Assembly: GCA_030950905.1 (NCBI GenBank)
Contig: JAUZQQ010000081.1
Coordinates: 1 to 34,542, forward strand
Source of the DNA: Mariprofundaceae bacterium
GTDB lineage: Bacteria > Pseudomonadota > Zetaproteobacteria > Mariprofundales > Mariprofundaceae
Length of the DNA: 34,542 nt
Reading direction: 5' to 3'
Of the stretch, positions 26,501-34,542 are shown piece after piece (position 1 is the first letter of the stretch; the number at the start of each line of letters is the position of its first letter). A model generated the notes under the pieces. It had not been told where the DNA came from. It saw only the letters and a program-made list of their open reading frames with translations, and searched no databases. A program made the translations under genes and the position numbers.

Positions 26501-26716
26501 CGACAAGCGTCCCAACGACAAGCTTTTTAACGACAACTGGTTACGTAAACTGGCCTCAATTTCAGGACGAAGTCGATCAAGGTCAGGTAATGTCCAAGAG
26601 ACCCACGCAACAGCCATGACAAGCAGCAATAACAACAAAAGAAATACGCGGCGACAAGACGATAATACGCATTGAAAGGCATAAAAAACGCTAGCAAAAG
26701 ATTCAGACACAGCCAC
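23573..26716 (-). CDS. AsmA-like/YhdP-family (DUF3971-type) envelope protein
   Basis: N-terminal TM (VFLLLLLLLVMAVAWVSW); large beta-rich protein; C-terminal TAMDMAGYGRYNLDKKTIDLTMVFRPLQNLDAILDKIPLLRDLIGG typical of the AsmA-like C-terminus. Confidence 0.8.
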   Translation of the reverse strand: MAVSESFASVFYAFQCVLSSCRRVFLLLLLLLVMAVAWVSWTLPDLDRLRPEIEASLRNQLSLKSLSLGRLSWRWRGDLEIHAARLDLLSADARISLQGAEISLVVSIGQLAQGIWLPDQIYIRNGLLKVAFSDHVDDEKIAQQAHSAPWFDSKSSTLIAYENMTLLWQYKQYHRILHHAKGFFSMAQRSVELFSDELNISLMLDDDKQVKMIKASVDRLHLFLQQRVGVQLSPDISAELLLRRKANNKWQVFVSATSATGLLTLPLASFQLPFDQLDIEGEIEGESLWTPSRWSSINFSKLFWQHGKQRIVATAKWEKGMLSLHAKSPYLKMPLLWSWLRPINNDTAWHDWLSSMHDGTAKNTRADITLPWLKPWHKLPAALNNGAFRYHVRSNLSDVDVYLGKKNEFLLHTEASIDLNQDGLHANIKQTTLPNAIGLAYGQLHIPWDTLILNIKAKTKNVDMMRLHRWVDPDGAKELGWQYGKAKGNVDLLWNPVKADPEWAIASLSPITPWLLYIQDQKVTVNAGTIVWQKNKGITGKSVTVETDMLHGTVNFDAKIKNKSWRLGQFSGDFAIPLTRIVTAYHIPITQPSGQFKAHLAFDGDWRGSIILNAAAWDNFLGESKKIGQAMRIGFTAHSLEESGIQINEVVCRDAGFQLRGRGHVNTQGISIELEQIKTRGFRGRLSIVGPRGDKPWRMIVDADYLRRSALPTSIPSRKKEKVDKNWQLKAHIRTFDWQDARMHNIQLTMQSKPLSLGRFSAEIINLGSMALRDVGVRFKMLGKGKIEVGSLSASMNEQSLQLTATLSPLPDGSMRWQGFATTEGDFSRMMRNKAMTKMFSGGKDQILFAGEGVLMRNQPWWQGLRGRLRLRVDEGSIAKGGLLTKLLAITSIADLPALLIGQRKDLTHAGLFYERLQIEATLNNQNLHIHQLAMRSTAMDMAGYGRYNLDKKTIDLTMVFRPLQNLDAILDKIPLLRDLIGGAAHSFIRKVYHMHGAIGNATIEQVTPASAGLPNAGIIEGLLTLPDRWFGGMKTKKSVSDYEKRQ

Positions 26717-26766
26717 CTACTTGGGAGACGCAGTCTCTGATTAAAGAACGTACCGCAAGAAACGTC

Positions 26767-27381
26767 TTATGCAGCATCCTTATCTTTCATTTTTTGAACC
26801 TTGGCTTTAATATCACCCAGCAATACTTTAAAGCCGTTTTTTTTCAAGGCTGATTTAAACTGCTTACGGTAAGTGCCAACCAAACTCACGCCTTCAATTT
26901 TAATATCAAACACGCGCCATCCCATGGTGCTTTGGTACAAACGATAAAACACAGGAATTTCTTTGTTTCCATCAACCACCCAAGACTTGACCAATGCTTT
27001 TTTCTTTTTAAATTGGGTATCAGCATAACGAATGGTTTGGTCACTGTAACTGTCCAAACGGTTGCCGTAGGAACGCTCCAATAGTTCACGAAATGCTGCG
27101 GAAAAGGCTATTTTATCGCTTTCACTCAAATCCCGCCAAGAACGACCAATACTGCCGCGTGCCATTTTACGGTAATCAAATTTATCGGCCACGGCATTGC
27201 TGATTGCAGCGCGATCATCTTCGCTAAGTGCCTTGGGGTCTTGCCGCGCCTTGAGTACATCAATAATACCATTAACGGTGGACTCAACCACTGCTTTTGG
27301 TCCATCATCCGCCATGGCTACGGGTGAAAACGCGAACCACAGGGTCGCGCACAATGCCATGATACTGTATTTTATTGTCAT
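26767..27381 (-). CDS. mlaC: Phospholipid-binding protein MlaC
   Basis: Signal peptide; FDYRKMARGSIGRSWRDLSESDKIAFSAAFRELLERSYGNRLDSYSDQTIRY ... IEGVSLVGTYRKQFKSALKKNGF. Confidence 0.92.
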   Translation of the reverse strand: MTIKYSIMALCATLWFAFSPVAMADDGPKAVVESTVNGIIDVLKARQDPKALSEDDRAAISNAVADKFDYRKMARGSIGRSWRDLSESDKIAFSAAFRELLERSYGNRLDSYSDQTIRYADTQFKKKKALVKSWVVDGNKEIPVFYRLYQSTMGWRVFDIKIEGVSLVGTYRKQFKSALKKNGFKVLLGDIKAKVQKMKDKDAA

Positions 27382-27383
27382 GT

Positions 27384-27839
27384 TTAATCCTTATTGTCTG
27401 GTGAGAAGATATATTTACTCACCAAGTCTTCAATATTGATGGCGGATTCTGTATCTTCTACTTCATCGCCATCAGCCAGTGTTGATTCATCCGCGCCTTG
27501 CGTGATACGAACATAACGCTCGCCAATGATACCTTTGGTGCGAATCGAGGCAATGGCATCGGTGCTGATGCCCACCCCTTCATCAATTTCCATTTGTATG
27601 TAGGCATCATTGTTGTCTTTTAACGAAACCGCAGCCACACGGCCGATGGAAACCCCGGCCAACATCACATCACCGCCAGTGCGAATGCCGCCAGCATCCG
27701 AGAACAAGGCATCAATGGTATAACCTGAAGTCGATAAACCACCAATTTGCCCCAGCTTAATAGCGAGACCTGCAATCGCCACAATGCCGACACAAACAAA
27801 CAAACCAACGATAATTTCAACTTTTCGATACTGTTGCAT
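27384..27839 (-). CDS. mlaD: MCE-domain protein MlaD
   Basis: RKVEIIVGLFVCVGIVAIAGLAIKLG TM, then MCE domain with FSDAGGIRTGGDVMLAGVSIGRVAAV. Confidence 0.93.
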   Translation of the reverse strand: MQQYRKVEIIVGLFVCVGIVAIAGLAIKLGQIGGLSTSGYTIDALFSDAGGIRTGGDVMLAGVSIGRVAAVSLKDNNDAYIQMEIDEGVGISTDAIASIRTKGIIGERYVRITQGADESTLADGDEVEDTESAINIEDLVSKYIFSPDNKD

Positions 27840-27854
27840 AATAAACCCCAAAAA

Positions 27855-28637
27855 TTATAAGAAAAATGATGTAAGAATATAATCAAAGATCAGCACGCTA
27901 ACAGAACTTAAAACCACCGCCTGCGTGGTGGCACGTGCCACGCCTTCGGTGGTTGGTTCTGCACGGTAGCCGTACCAAGTACAGATAATGCCGATCAACA
28001 GGCCAAATACAATGGTTTTAATCCAGCCAATATTTAAATCTTCCATGCGTACTTTGGTCACCATCTCGGCAATAAATGCACCAGAGTTCACGCCCAACAA
28101 ATCAACACCAATGACGTAACCCGCAGCCAGACCAACAACATCAAACAAGGCGATCAACAACGGCAAGGCGATCACAGTGGCAATAATACGCGGCATAATA
28201 ATACGCGCTTTGGGGTTTACAGCCATCATTTGCAAGGCATCGAGTTGTTCTGTTACGCGCATAATGCCAATTTCTGCCGTGATGCTGGAGCCAGCTCGAC
28301 CAATCATCATGAAGGCTCCCAACACAGGCCCTAATTCACGAATTATAGACAAGGCAATAGCCGAGCCAAGCAAAGATTCCGAACCGAATTTTGCAAGCAT
28401 ATAATACCCTTGCAAAGCCAACACCATACCTGTAAAAGCCCCTGTGATGGCAATGATAACCAACGAGCCAACACCCAAAGCGTATACCTGCTGTACAATA
28501 TGTCGGCCTTGCCAAGGGGGTTGAACCAACATCGCCATTGCCGAAAAACCCAAAATATTGGCATCACCCATGCGTTGCAACGTCAACAAGGTGCTGCGCC
28601 CAAGCTTTCCTAACACTTCTATAAGCAAATTAACCAT
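27855..28637 (-). CDS. mlaE: Lipid ABC transporter permease MlaE
   Basis: IRELGPVLGAFMMIGRAGSSITAEIGIMRVTEQLDALQMMAVNP is the MlaE signature. Confidence 0.95.
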   Translation of the reverse strand: MVNLLIEVLGKLGRSTLLTLQRMGDANILGFSAMAMLVQPPWQGRHIVQQVYALGVGSLVIIAITGAFTGMVLALQGYYMLAKFGSESLLGSAIALSIIRELGPVLGAFMMIGRAGSSITAEIGIMRVTEQLDALQMMAVNPKARIIMPRIIATVIALPLLIALFDVVGLAAGYVIGVDLLGVNSGAFIAEMVTKVRMEDLNIGWIKTIVFGLLIGIICTWYGYRAEPTTEGVARATTQAVVLSSVSVLIFDYILTSFFL

Positions 28638-29430
28638 GTGAATCCACCTGCATCAATGTTTCTAGGTAAGGTGTATCGCTGCGCGAAAAAGGAATCGGGC
28701 CATCGGGCTTGCCTTGAATAAATTGCTGCACACGCGCATCGCTGCTGTTGGCAATATGCTCAGCCGTTCCTTCGGCAATGACCCTTCCCTGCCATAGCAA
28801 AATAACCCAATCAGCAATCGCTAGACCTGCAGCAACGTCGTGGGTAACCACCACAGAGGTCATTTTTGTTTTTACGGTAAGTTGTTGGATCAAACGGGTA
28901 ACCACAGCAGCGGCAATGGGATCAAGCCCTGATGTGGGTTCATCAAAAAAAACCAGTTCAGGGTCAGTAATCAACGCTCTGGCAAAAGCCACGCGTTTGG
29001 CCATGCCACCAGACAATTCAGATGGCATTAAATGTTCAAAACCACGCATGCCGACTTGCTCCAGTTTCATGGTTACCATGGTGCGAATCAGCGATTCATC
29101 CAAGTTTGTATGTTCATGCAAAGGAAATGAAACATTTTCATAGACATTCAACGAATTAAGCAACGCCGAATATTGAAACACCATGCCCATGCGCAAACGC
29201 AAGGCGTACAAATGACGTGCGGCCATGCATGTTAAGTCGGAATCGTTATCAAACCAAATGTGGCCTGTACTGGCTTGCTCTAGGCCTGATAACAAACGCA
29301 ATAAGGTTGTTTTCCCCGATCCTGAGCCGCCCATAATCACAGTGGTTTTCTGTTTATGAATATGCAAATCAGTCGGTGCTACGGCAAGAAATTCACCAAA
29401 ACGGCGGCTTAGGTTTTGAACCTTGATCAT
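28630..29430 (-). CDS. mlaF: Lipid ABC transporter ATPase MlaF
   Basis: VIMGGSGSGKTTLLRLLSGL (Walker A), LSGGMAKRVAFARAL (signature), LVFFDEPTSGLDPIAA (Walker B). Confidence 0.94.
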   Translation of the reverse strand: MIKVQNLSRRFGEFLAVAPTDLHIHKQKTTVIMGGSGSGKTTLLRLLSGLEQASTGHIWFDNDSDLTCMAARHLYALRLRMGMVFQYSALLNSLNVYENVSFPLHEHTNLDESLIRTMVTMKLEQVGMRGFEHLMPSELSGGMAKRVAFARALITDPELVFFDEPTSGLDPIAAAVVTRLIQQLTVKTKMTSVVVTHDVAAGLAIADWVILLWQGRVIAEGTAEHIANSSDARVQQFIQGKPDGPIPFSRSDTPYLETLMQVDSHG

Positions 29431-29437
29431 GGTATCG

Positions 29438-30883
29438 TTATTCTTTGGGCAACGACGAAGGGCGTTGCATCAAGTATTCATCCACCGCATGTGCGGCTTG
29501 ACGACCTTCATTAATGGCACGAACAACCAAAGATTGACCACTGCGCATATCACCAGCGGTAAAAACTTTTTTACCCAATGAGGTTTGGTAGGATGCAGTA
29601 TTTGCTTTCACATTACCACGCTTATCATAATCCACACCCAAATCATCCAACATGCCTTGATGCACAGGGTGCAAAAACCCCATCGCCAACAACACCAAAT
29701 CTGCTTTGATTTCAAACCCGCTGTTTGGCACAGACTGTTTTTGCCAAGCACCATTGTTTTGCTGCCATGTAACGCGTTCACAGCGAATATGGGTGAGCAC
29801 CCCATCATGGCCGCATACTTCAAGGGTATCAATGCCAAACAGCCGTTCACAACCTTCTTCTTGCGACGTCGATGTGCGGTATTTATTCGGCCAATTTGGC
29901 CATGTTTTTAAGGGATCAGGTGCGTCTTCAGGGCGCGGTAAAATTTCAATTTGTGTGATCTTGGCTGCACCGTGACGGTTGGATGTGCCGATACAATCCG
30001 AGCCTGTATCACCACCGCCAATAACCACCACATGCTTGCCATGAGCCGAAATAAAAGGTTGATGTTTAACATTAAACAAACGCTTGGTATTGTTGCGTAA
30101 AAAGTCCATCGCGGCATACACGCCATTCATGGTAGATCCTGCCACGCTATGATGCAACAATCGCGGGTCTTCTGCACCACCTGTTAGTACGATGGCATCG
30201 TAATCATCCAGCAATTGCCGCGCAGGAAACGCCGCGCTACCAATGTGTGCATGGGTGCGAAAATCAACACCTTCGGCACGCATTTGCTGCAAACGACGGT
30301 CAATTATGTTTTTATCAAACTTAAAATTGGGAATGCCGTAACGCATAAGTCCACCAATTTTATCTTCTTTTTCAAACACCACCACATTATGCCCAGCCCG
30401 CGCAAGTTGTTGCGCACAAGCAAGACCAGCAGGGCCTGAACCTACAATGGCTATTTTTTTACCTGTTTTGTGTGGTGCTATTTGAGGGGTGATCCAGCCT
30501 TCTTGCCACCCCCGCGCAGCAATCGCCCATTCAATATTTTTAATCGAAACAGCATCACCAATCAATGTGACTGTACAAGCTTCTTCACATGGGGCTGGGC
30601 AAATACGCCCTGTAAATTCAGGGAAGTTATTGGTTGCATGCAAAACATCCAAAGCTTCTTGCCAACGATCACGGTAGACCAAGTCATTCCAATCGGGAAT
30701 GGTATTGTGAATCGGGCAAGCATCATGACAAAAGGGAATGCCACAATCCATACAGCGTCCACCCTGCGTGGCCATATCTTTGGGCAGTACTGAAAACTCT
30801 TGGTAATGTGTTAAACGATCGGCAACAGGCGCATAGGCGAGATTCTCGCGTGGAAATTCTTTAAACCCAGTTGGCTTACCCAT
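29438..30883 (-). CDS. gltD: Glutamate synthase small subunit
   Basis: GRCMDCGIPFCHDACPIHNTIPDWNDLV, GRICPAPCEEACTV, IAIVGSGPAGLACAQQLARAGHNVVVFEK, VVVIGGGDTGSDCIGT, FTAGDMRSGQSLVVRAI. Confidence 0.96.
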   Translation of the reverse strand: MGKPTGFKEFPRENLAYAPVADRLTHYQEFSVLPKDMATQGGRCMDCGIPFCHDACPIHNTIPDWNDLVYRDRWQEALDVLHATNNFPEFTGRICPAPCEEACTVTLIGDAVSIKNIEWAIAARGWQEGWITPQIAPHKTGKKIAIVGSGPAGLACAQQLARAGHNVVVFEKEDKIGGLMRYGIPNFKFDKNIIDRRLQQMRAEGVDFRTHAHIGSAAFPARQLLDDYDAIVLTGGAEDPRLLHHSVAGSTMNGVYAAMDFLRNNTKRLFNVKHQPFISAHGKHVVVIGGGDTGSDCIGTSNRHGAAKITQIEILPRPEDAPDPLKTWPNWPNKYRTSTSQEEGCERLFGIDTLEVCGHDGVLTHIRCERVTWQQNNGAWQKQSVPNSGFEIKADLVLLAMGFLHPVHQGMLDDLGVDYDKRGNVKANTASYQTSLGKKVFTAGDMRSGQSLVVRAINEGRQAAHAVDEYLMQRPSSLPKE

Positions 30884-33800
30884 GTGTACGATCCTCTTTG
30901 CTTATTGATGCTTTGGCTTGTGCTGCTTCCATTACCTGCAATGCACGGCGGTAATCGACAGGCATCACACGAACAAACTGTGGCAAATACGAATTCCAAT
31001 CAGCCAGAATTCGTCGTCCTTTGGCAGAATTGGTATAATGCACATGTTTTTGTATCAACAAACGGACAATACGTTGATCGGATTGATTTAATGAATGATG
31101 AATATCGACACGACCATGGGCTTCAAGATCTGCACCTTGATAATCCAGTGCTTCCAGCATCTCAGATTCTGCCAATACAGGCTGCAATTCGACCTGTGCC
31201 ATATTGCAACAAGAAGCAAATGTACCAGCCTCATCCAACACATAAGCGATGCCACCACTCATGCCCGCAGCAAAATTTCGTCCCGTGCTTCCGAGTACCA
31301 GCACTGTGCCACCCGTCATGTACTCGCAGCCATGGTCGCCCACGCCTTCGACCACCGCGACAGCACCCGAATTGCGTACTGCAAAACGCTCCCCTGCGAC
31401 ACCGTTAAAATAACATTCGCCAGCGACCGCACCAAACAATACCGTGTTGCCCACAATAATATTCTCTTCTGCTTTTAAGGTGGATTGCTTGGGCGGGTAA
31501 ATAGCGATACGCCCGCCTGATAATCCCTTGGCGACATAATCGTTGCCTTCACCTTGCAAATCAATGGTTACACCCCGAGCCAACCATGCGCCCAACGATT
31601 GCCCTGCTGTTCCTGTTGCATGAATAACAATGGTGTCTTCAGGTAATCCCTCAAGGCCATGACGGGCGGCGATTTTCCCTGACAACATGGTACCAAAACT
31701 GCGATCCACGTTGTAAATTTTTGTTTCAATGGTGACGGGTGTTTTCGATTCAAGCGCGACTTTGGCTTGTGCTATCAAGCTGTTATCTTTTACCGCATTT
31801 AAGCCATGGTTTTGTGCTTCGCAGTGGTAGGTTGCACTGTCTTGCGCATCATTACGGTGAAACACAGAAGAAAAATCCAGTCCCTGAGACTTCCAGTGTT
31901 TAATGGCATGGTTGGTGTCTAACCTATCAGAACGCCCAATCATGGCATTAAAGGTTTTAAAACCCAGTTGTGCCATGATCTCACGCACTTCTTGTGCTAA
32001 AAAGGTGAAAAAATTCACCACATCTTCGGGCTTACCTGTAAAGTTTTTACGCAGTTTAGGGTCTTGTGTGGCAACGCCAACAGGGCAGGTATTTAAATGG
32101 CCCTTGCGCATCATGATACAACCTTCGGCAACCAAGGCAATGGTACCAAAAGCCACTTCATCAGCACCCAGCAAGGCGGCAATCACCACATCCCGACCCG
32201 TACGCATCTGCCCATCCGCCTGTAAAATAGTGCGGCCACGCAAACGATTGAGAACCAACGTTTGTTGGGTTTCAGCAAGTCCTAATTCCCAGGTGCTGCC
32301 TGCGTGTTTGATGGACGTAAGCGGTGAAGCACCCGTGCCACCATCGTGGCCAGAAATCACCACGTGATCTGCATGTGCTTTTACCACCCCTGCGGCAATC
32401 GTGCCAACGCCGACTTCAGAAACCAGTTTTACGCTAATATCTGCATCTGTATTGGCGTTTTTCAAATCAAAAATTAATTGTGCTAAATCTTCAATCGAAT
32501 AAATATCATGGTGGGGAGGCGGTGAAATCAAGCCAACACCAGGGGTGGAATGACGCACACGACCAATGCGTTGATCGACTTTATGGCCGGGCAACTGGCC
32601 GCCTTCGCCTGGTTTTGCGCCTTGTGCCATTTTAATCTGAATTTGGTCGGCATTGGCAAGGTATTCGATGGTCACACCAAAACGCCCTGAGGCGACTTGC
32701 TTGATCGCCGAGCGCATGGAATCACCATTGGCCATCGGCGTGAAACGTTCGCGTTCTTCACCCCCCTCACCCGTATTGGATTTACCACCCAAACGATTCA
32801 TGGCAATGGCCAAAGTGCTGTGTGCTTCATGCGAAATAGAACCAAAGCTCATCGCCCCCGTAACAAAACGCTTGACGATTTCCGATACAGGCTCCACCTC
32901 ATCCAAGGCGATGGACGTTGTGGGCTTAAAAGCAAACAAACCACGCAAGGTCATTAAGCGACCTGCTTGTTGATCAATACTGGCGGAATATTTTTTATAA
33001 AGCTGATAATTATTAGTGCGTACACTGTGCTGTAAATGGGTGATAGACTCAGGGGTTAATGTATGCTGTTCACCGCGCAAACGCCACGCATATTCACCGC
33101 CAACATCCAATGCCTTTTGATCAACAGCAGTCGGATTATAAGCGTGTCGATGCAAGGTCACCGCTTCTTTGGCTACTTCAGCAAGCCCAATGCCTTCAAT
33201 TTGGGTTACAGTTCCTGTAAAATAGCGTGCAATAAAATCGCTGGACAAGCCCAATGCTTGAAACACCTGCGCACCACAGTATGATTGGTATGTAGAAATC
33301 CCCATCTTGGACATGACTTTGAACAAACCCTTGCCGATAGCTTTGATGTACCGCGCTTTGATCGCATCAAAATCAATACCATCGGGCAGATCACCCCGTG
33401 TTTGCATATCAAACAAGGTTTCAAAAGCAAGGTAGGGGTTGATGGCTTCCGCGCCATAACCCGCCAACGTAGCGAAGTGGTGAATCTCACGCGCTTGCCC
33501 CGTCTCAACAACCAGCCCAGTTTCTGTGCGTTGCCCATGACGAATTAAATACTGGTGTACCGCACTGGTCGCCAGTAAAATAGGGATAGCAATATGGTCT
33601 TCATCTATATCACGGTCAGAAACCACAATAATATTGTAGGCATCATTCACCGCAGCAGATGCCGCCTCACACAGCGCATCCAAGGCTTTTTCCATGCCTG
33701 AGGCTGCCAAATCAGCGGGGTAGCAGCACGACAAACGCTTGCAGCGAAACTTACCCTTTGTAACACCATCAATATGCAATATTTTTTGCATGTCGGTATT

Positions 33801-34542
33801 GCTTAAAATAGGTTGGGTTGCTTCCAATCGAAGGTGGGTATCCACGTCATGCCCCAATAAATTTGGCCGTGGGCCAATAATGCTCGTCAAGCTCATCACC
33901 ATTTCTTCACGAATCGGGTCGATAGGAGGGTTGGTGACTTGCGCAAACAATTGACGAAAATAATTAAACAACGGTTTAGAGCGATTAGAAAGCACGGCCA
34001 ACGGCGAATCATTGCCCATCGAACCCGTACCTTCTTGACCTGATGTGGCCATGGGTGTCAATAAAAATTTTAAATCTTCTTGGCTGTAACCAAAGGCCTG
34101 TTGACGGTGCAATAGCGTTTCATGATTCGGTGTCATCGGCTCAACTTCCGTGGGCAAGGAACTTAAATGAATCTGGGTCTCGGCAAGAATTTTTTGGTAA
34201 TCACGCGCATTGGCCAAGTCATGCTTGAGCTCGTCACCGTTGATAATACGCCCTTGTTCCAAGTCAATAAGAAACATACGGCCGGGCTGCAAACGCCATT
34301 TGCGTACAATATCTTGCTCAGGAATATCAAGCACGCCCATTTCAGAAGCCATGACCACCAAACCGTCTCGGGTTTCTAAGTAACGTGCGGGGCGCAGTCC
34401 ATTGCGATCCAGTGTTGCGCCAATTTGGCGACCATCGGTGAAAGCCACTGCTGCAGGGCCATCCCAAGGCTCCATCACAGCGGCGTGGTATTCATAAAAA
34501 GCACGTCGTTTCGCTTCCATTTGTTGGTTGCCAGCCCACGCT
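30876..34542 (-). CDS. gltB: Glutamate synthase large subunit (partial; N-terminus beyond window end)
   Basis: GVGLISPPPHHDIYSIEDLAQLIFDLKNANTDADISVKLVSEVGVGTIAAGVVKAHADHVVISGHDGGTGASPL and CIMMRKGHLNTCPVGVATQDPKLR; 3' end overlaps gltD by 8 bp. Confidence 0.96.
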   Translation of the reverse strand, partial: AWAGNQQMEAKRRAFYEYHAAVMEPWDGPAAVAFTDGRQIGATLDRNGLRPARYLETRDGLVVMASEMGVLDIPEQDIVRKWRLQPGRMFLIDLEQGRIINGDELKHDLANARDYQKILAETQIHLSSLPTEVEPMTPNHETLLHRQQAFGYSQEDLKFLLTPMATSGQEGTGSMGNDSPLAVLSNRSKPLFNYFRQLFAQVTNPPIDPIREEMVMSLTSIIGPRPNLLGHDVDTHLRLEATQPILSNTDMQKILHIDGVTKGKFRCKRLSCCYPADLAASGMEKALDALCEAASAAVNDAYNIIVVSDRDIDEDHIAIPILLATSAVHQYLIRHGQRTETGLVVETGQAREIHHFATLAGYGAEAINPYLAFETLFDMQTRGDLPDGIDFDAIKARYIKAIGKGLFKVMSKMGISTYQSYCGAQVFQALGLSSDFIARYFTGTVTQIEGIGLAEVAKEAVTLHRHAYNPTAVDQKALDVGGEYAWRLRGEQHTLTPESITHLQHSVRTNNYQLYKKYSASIDQQAGRLMTLRGLFAFKPTTSIALDEVEPVSEIVKRFVTGAMSFGSISHEAHSTLAIAMNRLGGKSNTGEGGEERERFTPMANGDSMRSAIKQVASGRFGVTIEYLANADQIQIKMAQGAKPGEGGQLPGHKVDQRIGRVRHSTPGVGLISPPPHHDIYSIEDLAQLIFDLKNANTDADISVKLVSEVGVGTIAAGVVKAHADHVVISGHDGGTGASPLTSIKHAGSTWELGLAETQQTLVLNRLRGRTILQADGQMRTGRDVVIAALLGADEVAFGTIALVAEGCIMMRKGHLNTCPVGVATQDPKLRKNFTGKPEDVVNFFTFLAQEVREIMAQLGFKTFNAMIGRSDRLDTNHAIKHWKSQGLDFSSVFHRNDAQDSATYHCEAQNHGLNAVKDNSLIAQAKVALESKTPVTIETKIYNVDRSFGTMLSGKIAARHGLEGLPEDTIVIHATGTAGQSLGAWLARGVTIDLQGEGNDYVAKGLSGGRIAIYPPKQSTLKAEENIIVGNTVLFGAVAGECYFNGVAGERFAVRNSGAVAVVEGVGDHGCEYMTGGTVLVLGSTGRNFAAGMSGGIAYVLDEAGTFASCCNMAQVELQPVLAESEMLEALDYQGADLEAHGRVDIHHSLNQSDQRIVRLLIQKHVHYTNSAKGRRILADWNSYLPQFVRVMPVDYRRALQVMEAAQAKASISKEDRTHG

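Noticed and set aside
26725-26737. Small inverted repeat GAGAC-GCA-GTCTC between mlaC and the AsmA-like gene
   Set aside because: Only 5-bp arms with no T-tract; expected by chance at this frequency.
1-34542. Mobile element, prophage, CRISPR or defence-island signatures
   Set aside because: No transposase, integrase, phage structural, Cas or restriction genes and no spaced repeat arrays seen; gene order is dominated by housekeeping operons.

Overview
The window looks like a chromosomal region from a Gram-negative proteobacterium; lineage was not determined. I see no phage, transposon or CRISPR signature. In order it carries: a partial ybbA/lolD-type ABC ATPase (-) divergent from tesA (+); yfgM-bamB-der-ratA-rnfH (+); mltD, priA, era, rnc, a DUF4845 gene, lepB and lepA (-); tRNA(CAT) (+); a large NAD-glutamate dehydrogenase (+); a three-gene signalling cluster (+); trxB (+) with an in-frame TAA; ssb, an AsmA/YhdP-like gene, mlaC-D-E-F, gltD and partial gltB (-). 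The most unusual part is 18213-21707. It encodes a PAS-PAS-GGDEF-EAL protein with an intact GGDEF and I-site but an EAL missing most catalytic residues. Next is a small soluble NarX/UhpB-like histidine kinase homologue whose phosphoacceptor His is Gln and whose ATP-binding boxes are unrecognisable. Next is a GacA/UvrY-like LuxR response regulator with phosphoacceptor Asp replaced by Glu and one acidic-pocket Asp replaced by His. Together they look like a phosphotransfer-dead two-component module joined to a diguanylate cyclase. Other points are the trxB nonsense codon, a perfect hairpin over the presumed priA ribosome binding site, a palindrome upstream of the signalling cluster, an intergenic 10-bp tandem repeat, and a possibly leaderless lepA. 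All family calls are from reading motifs by eye; no database search was run.
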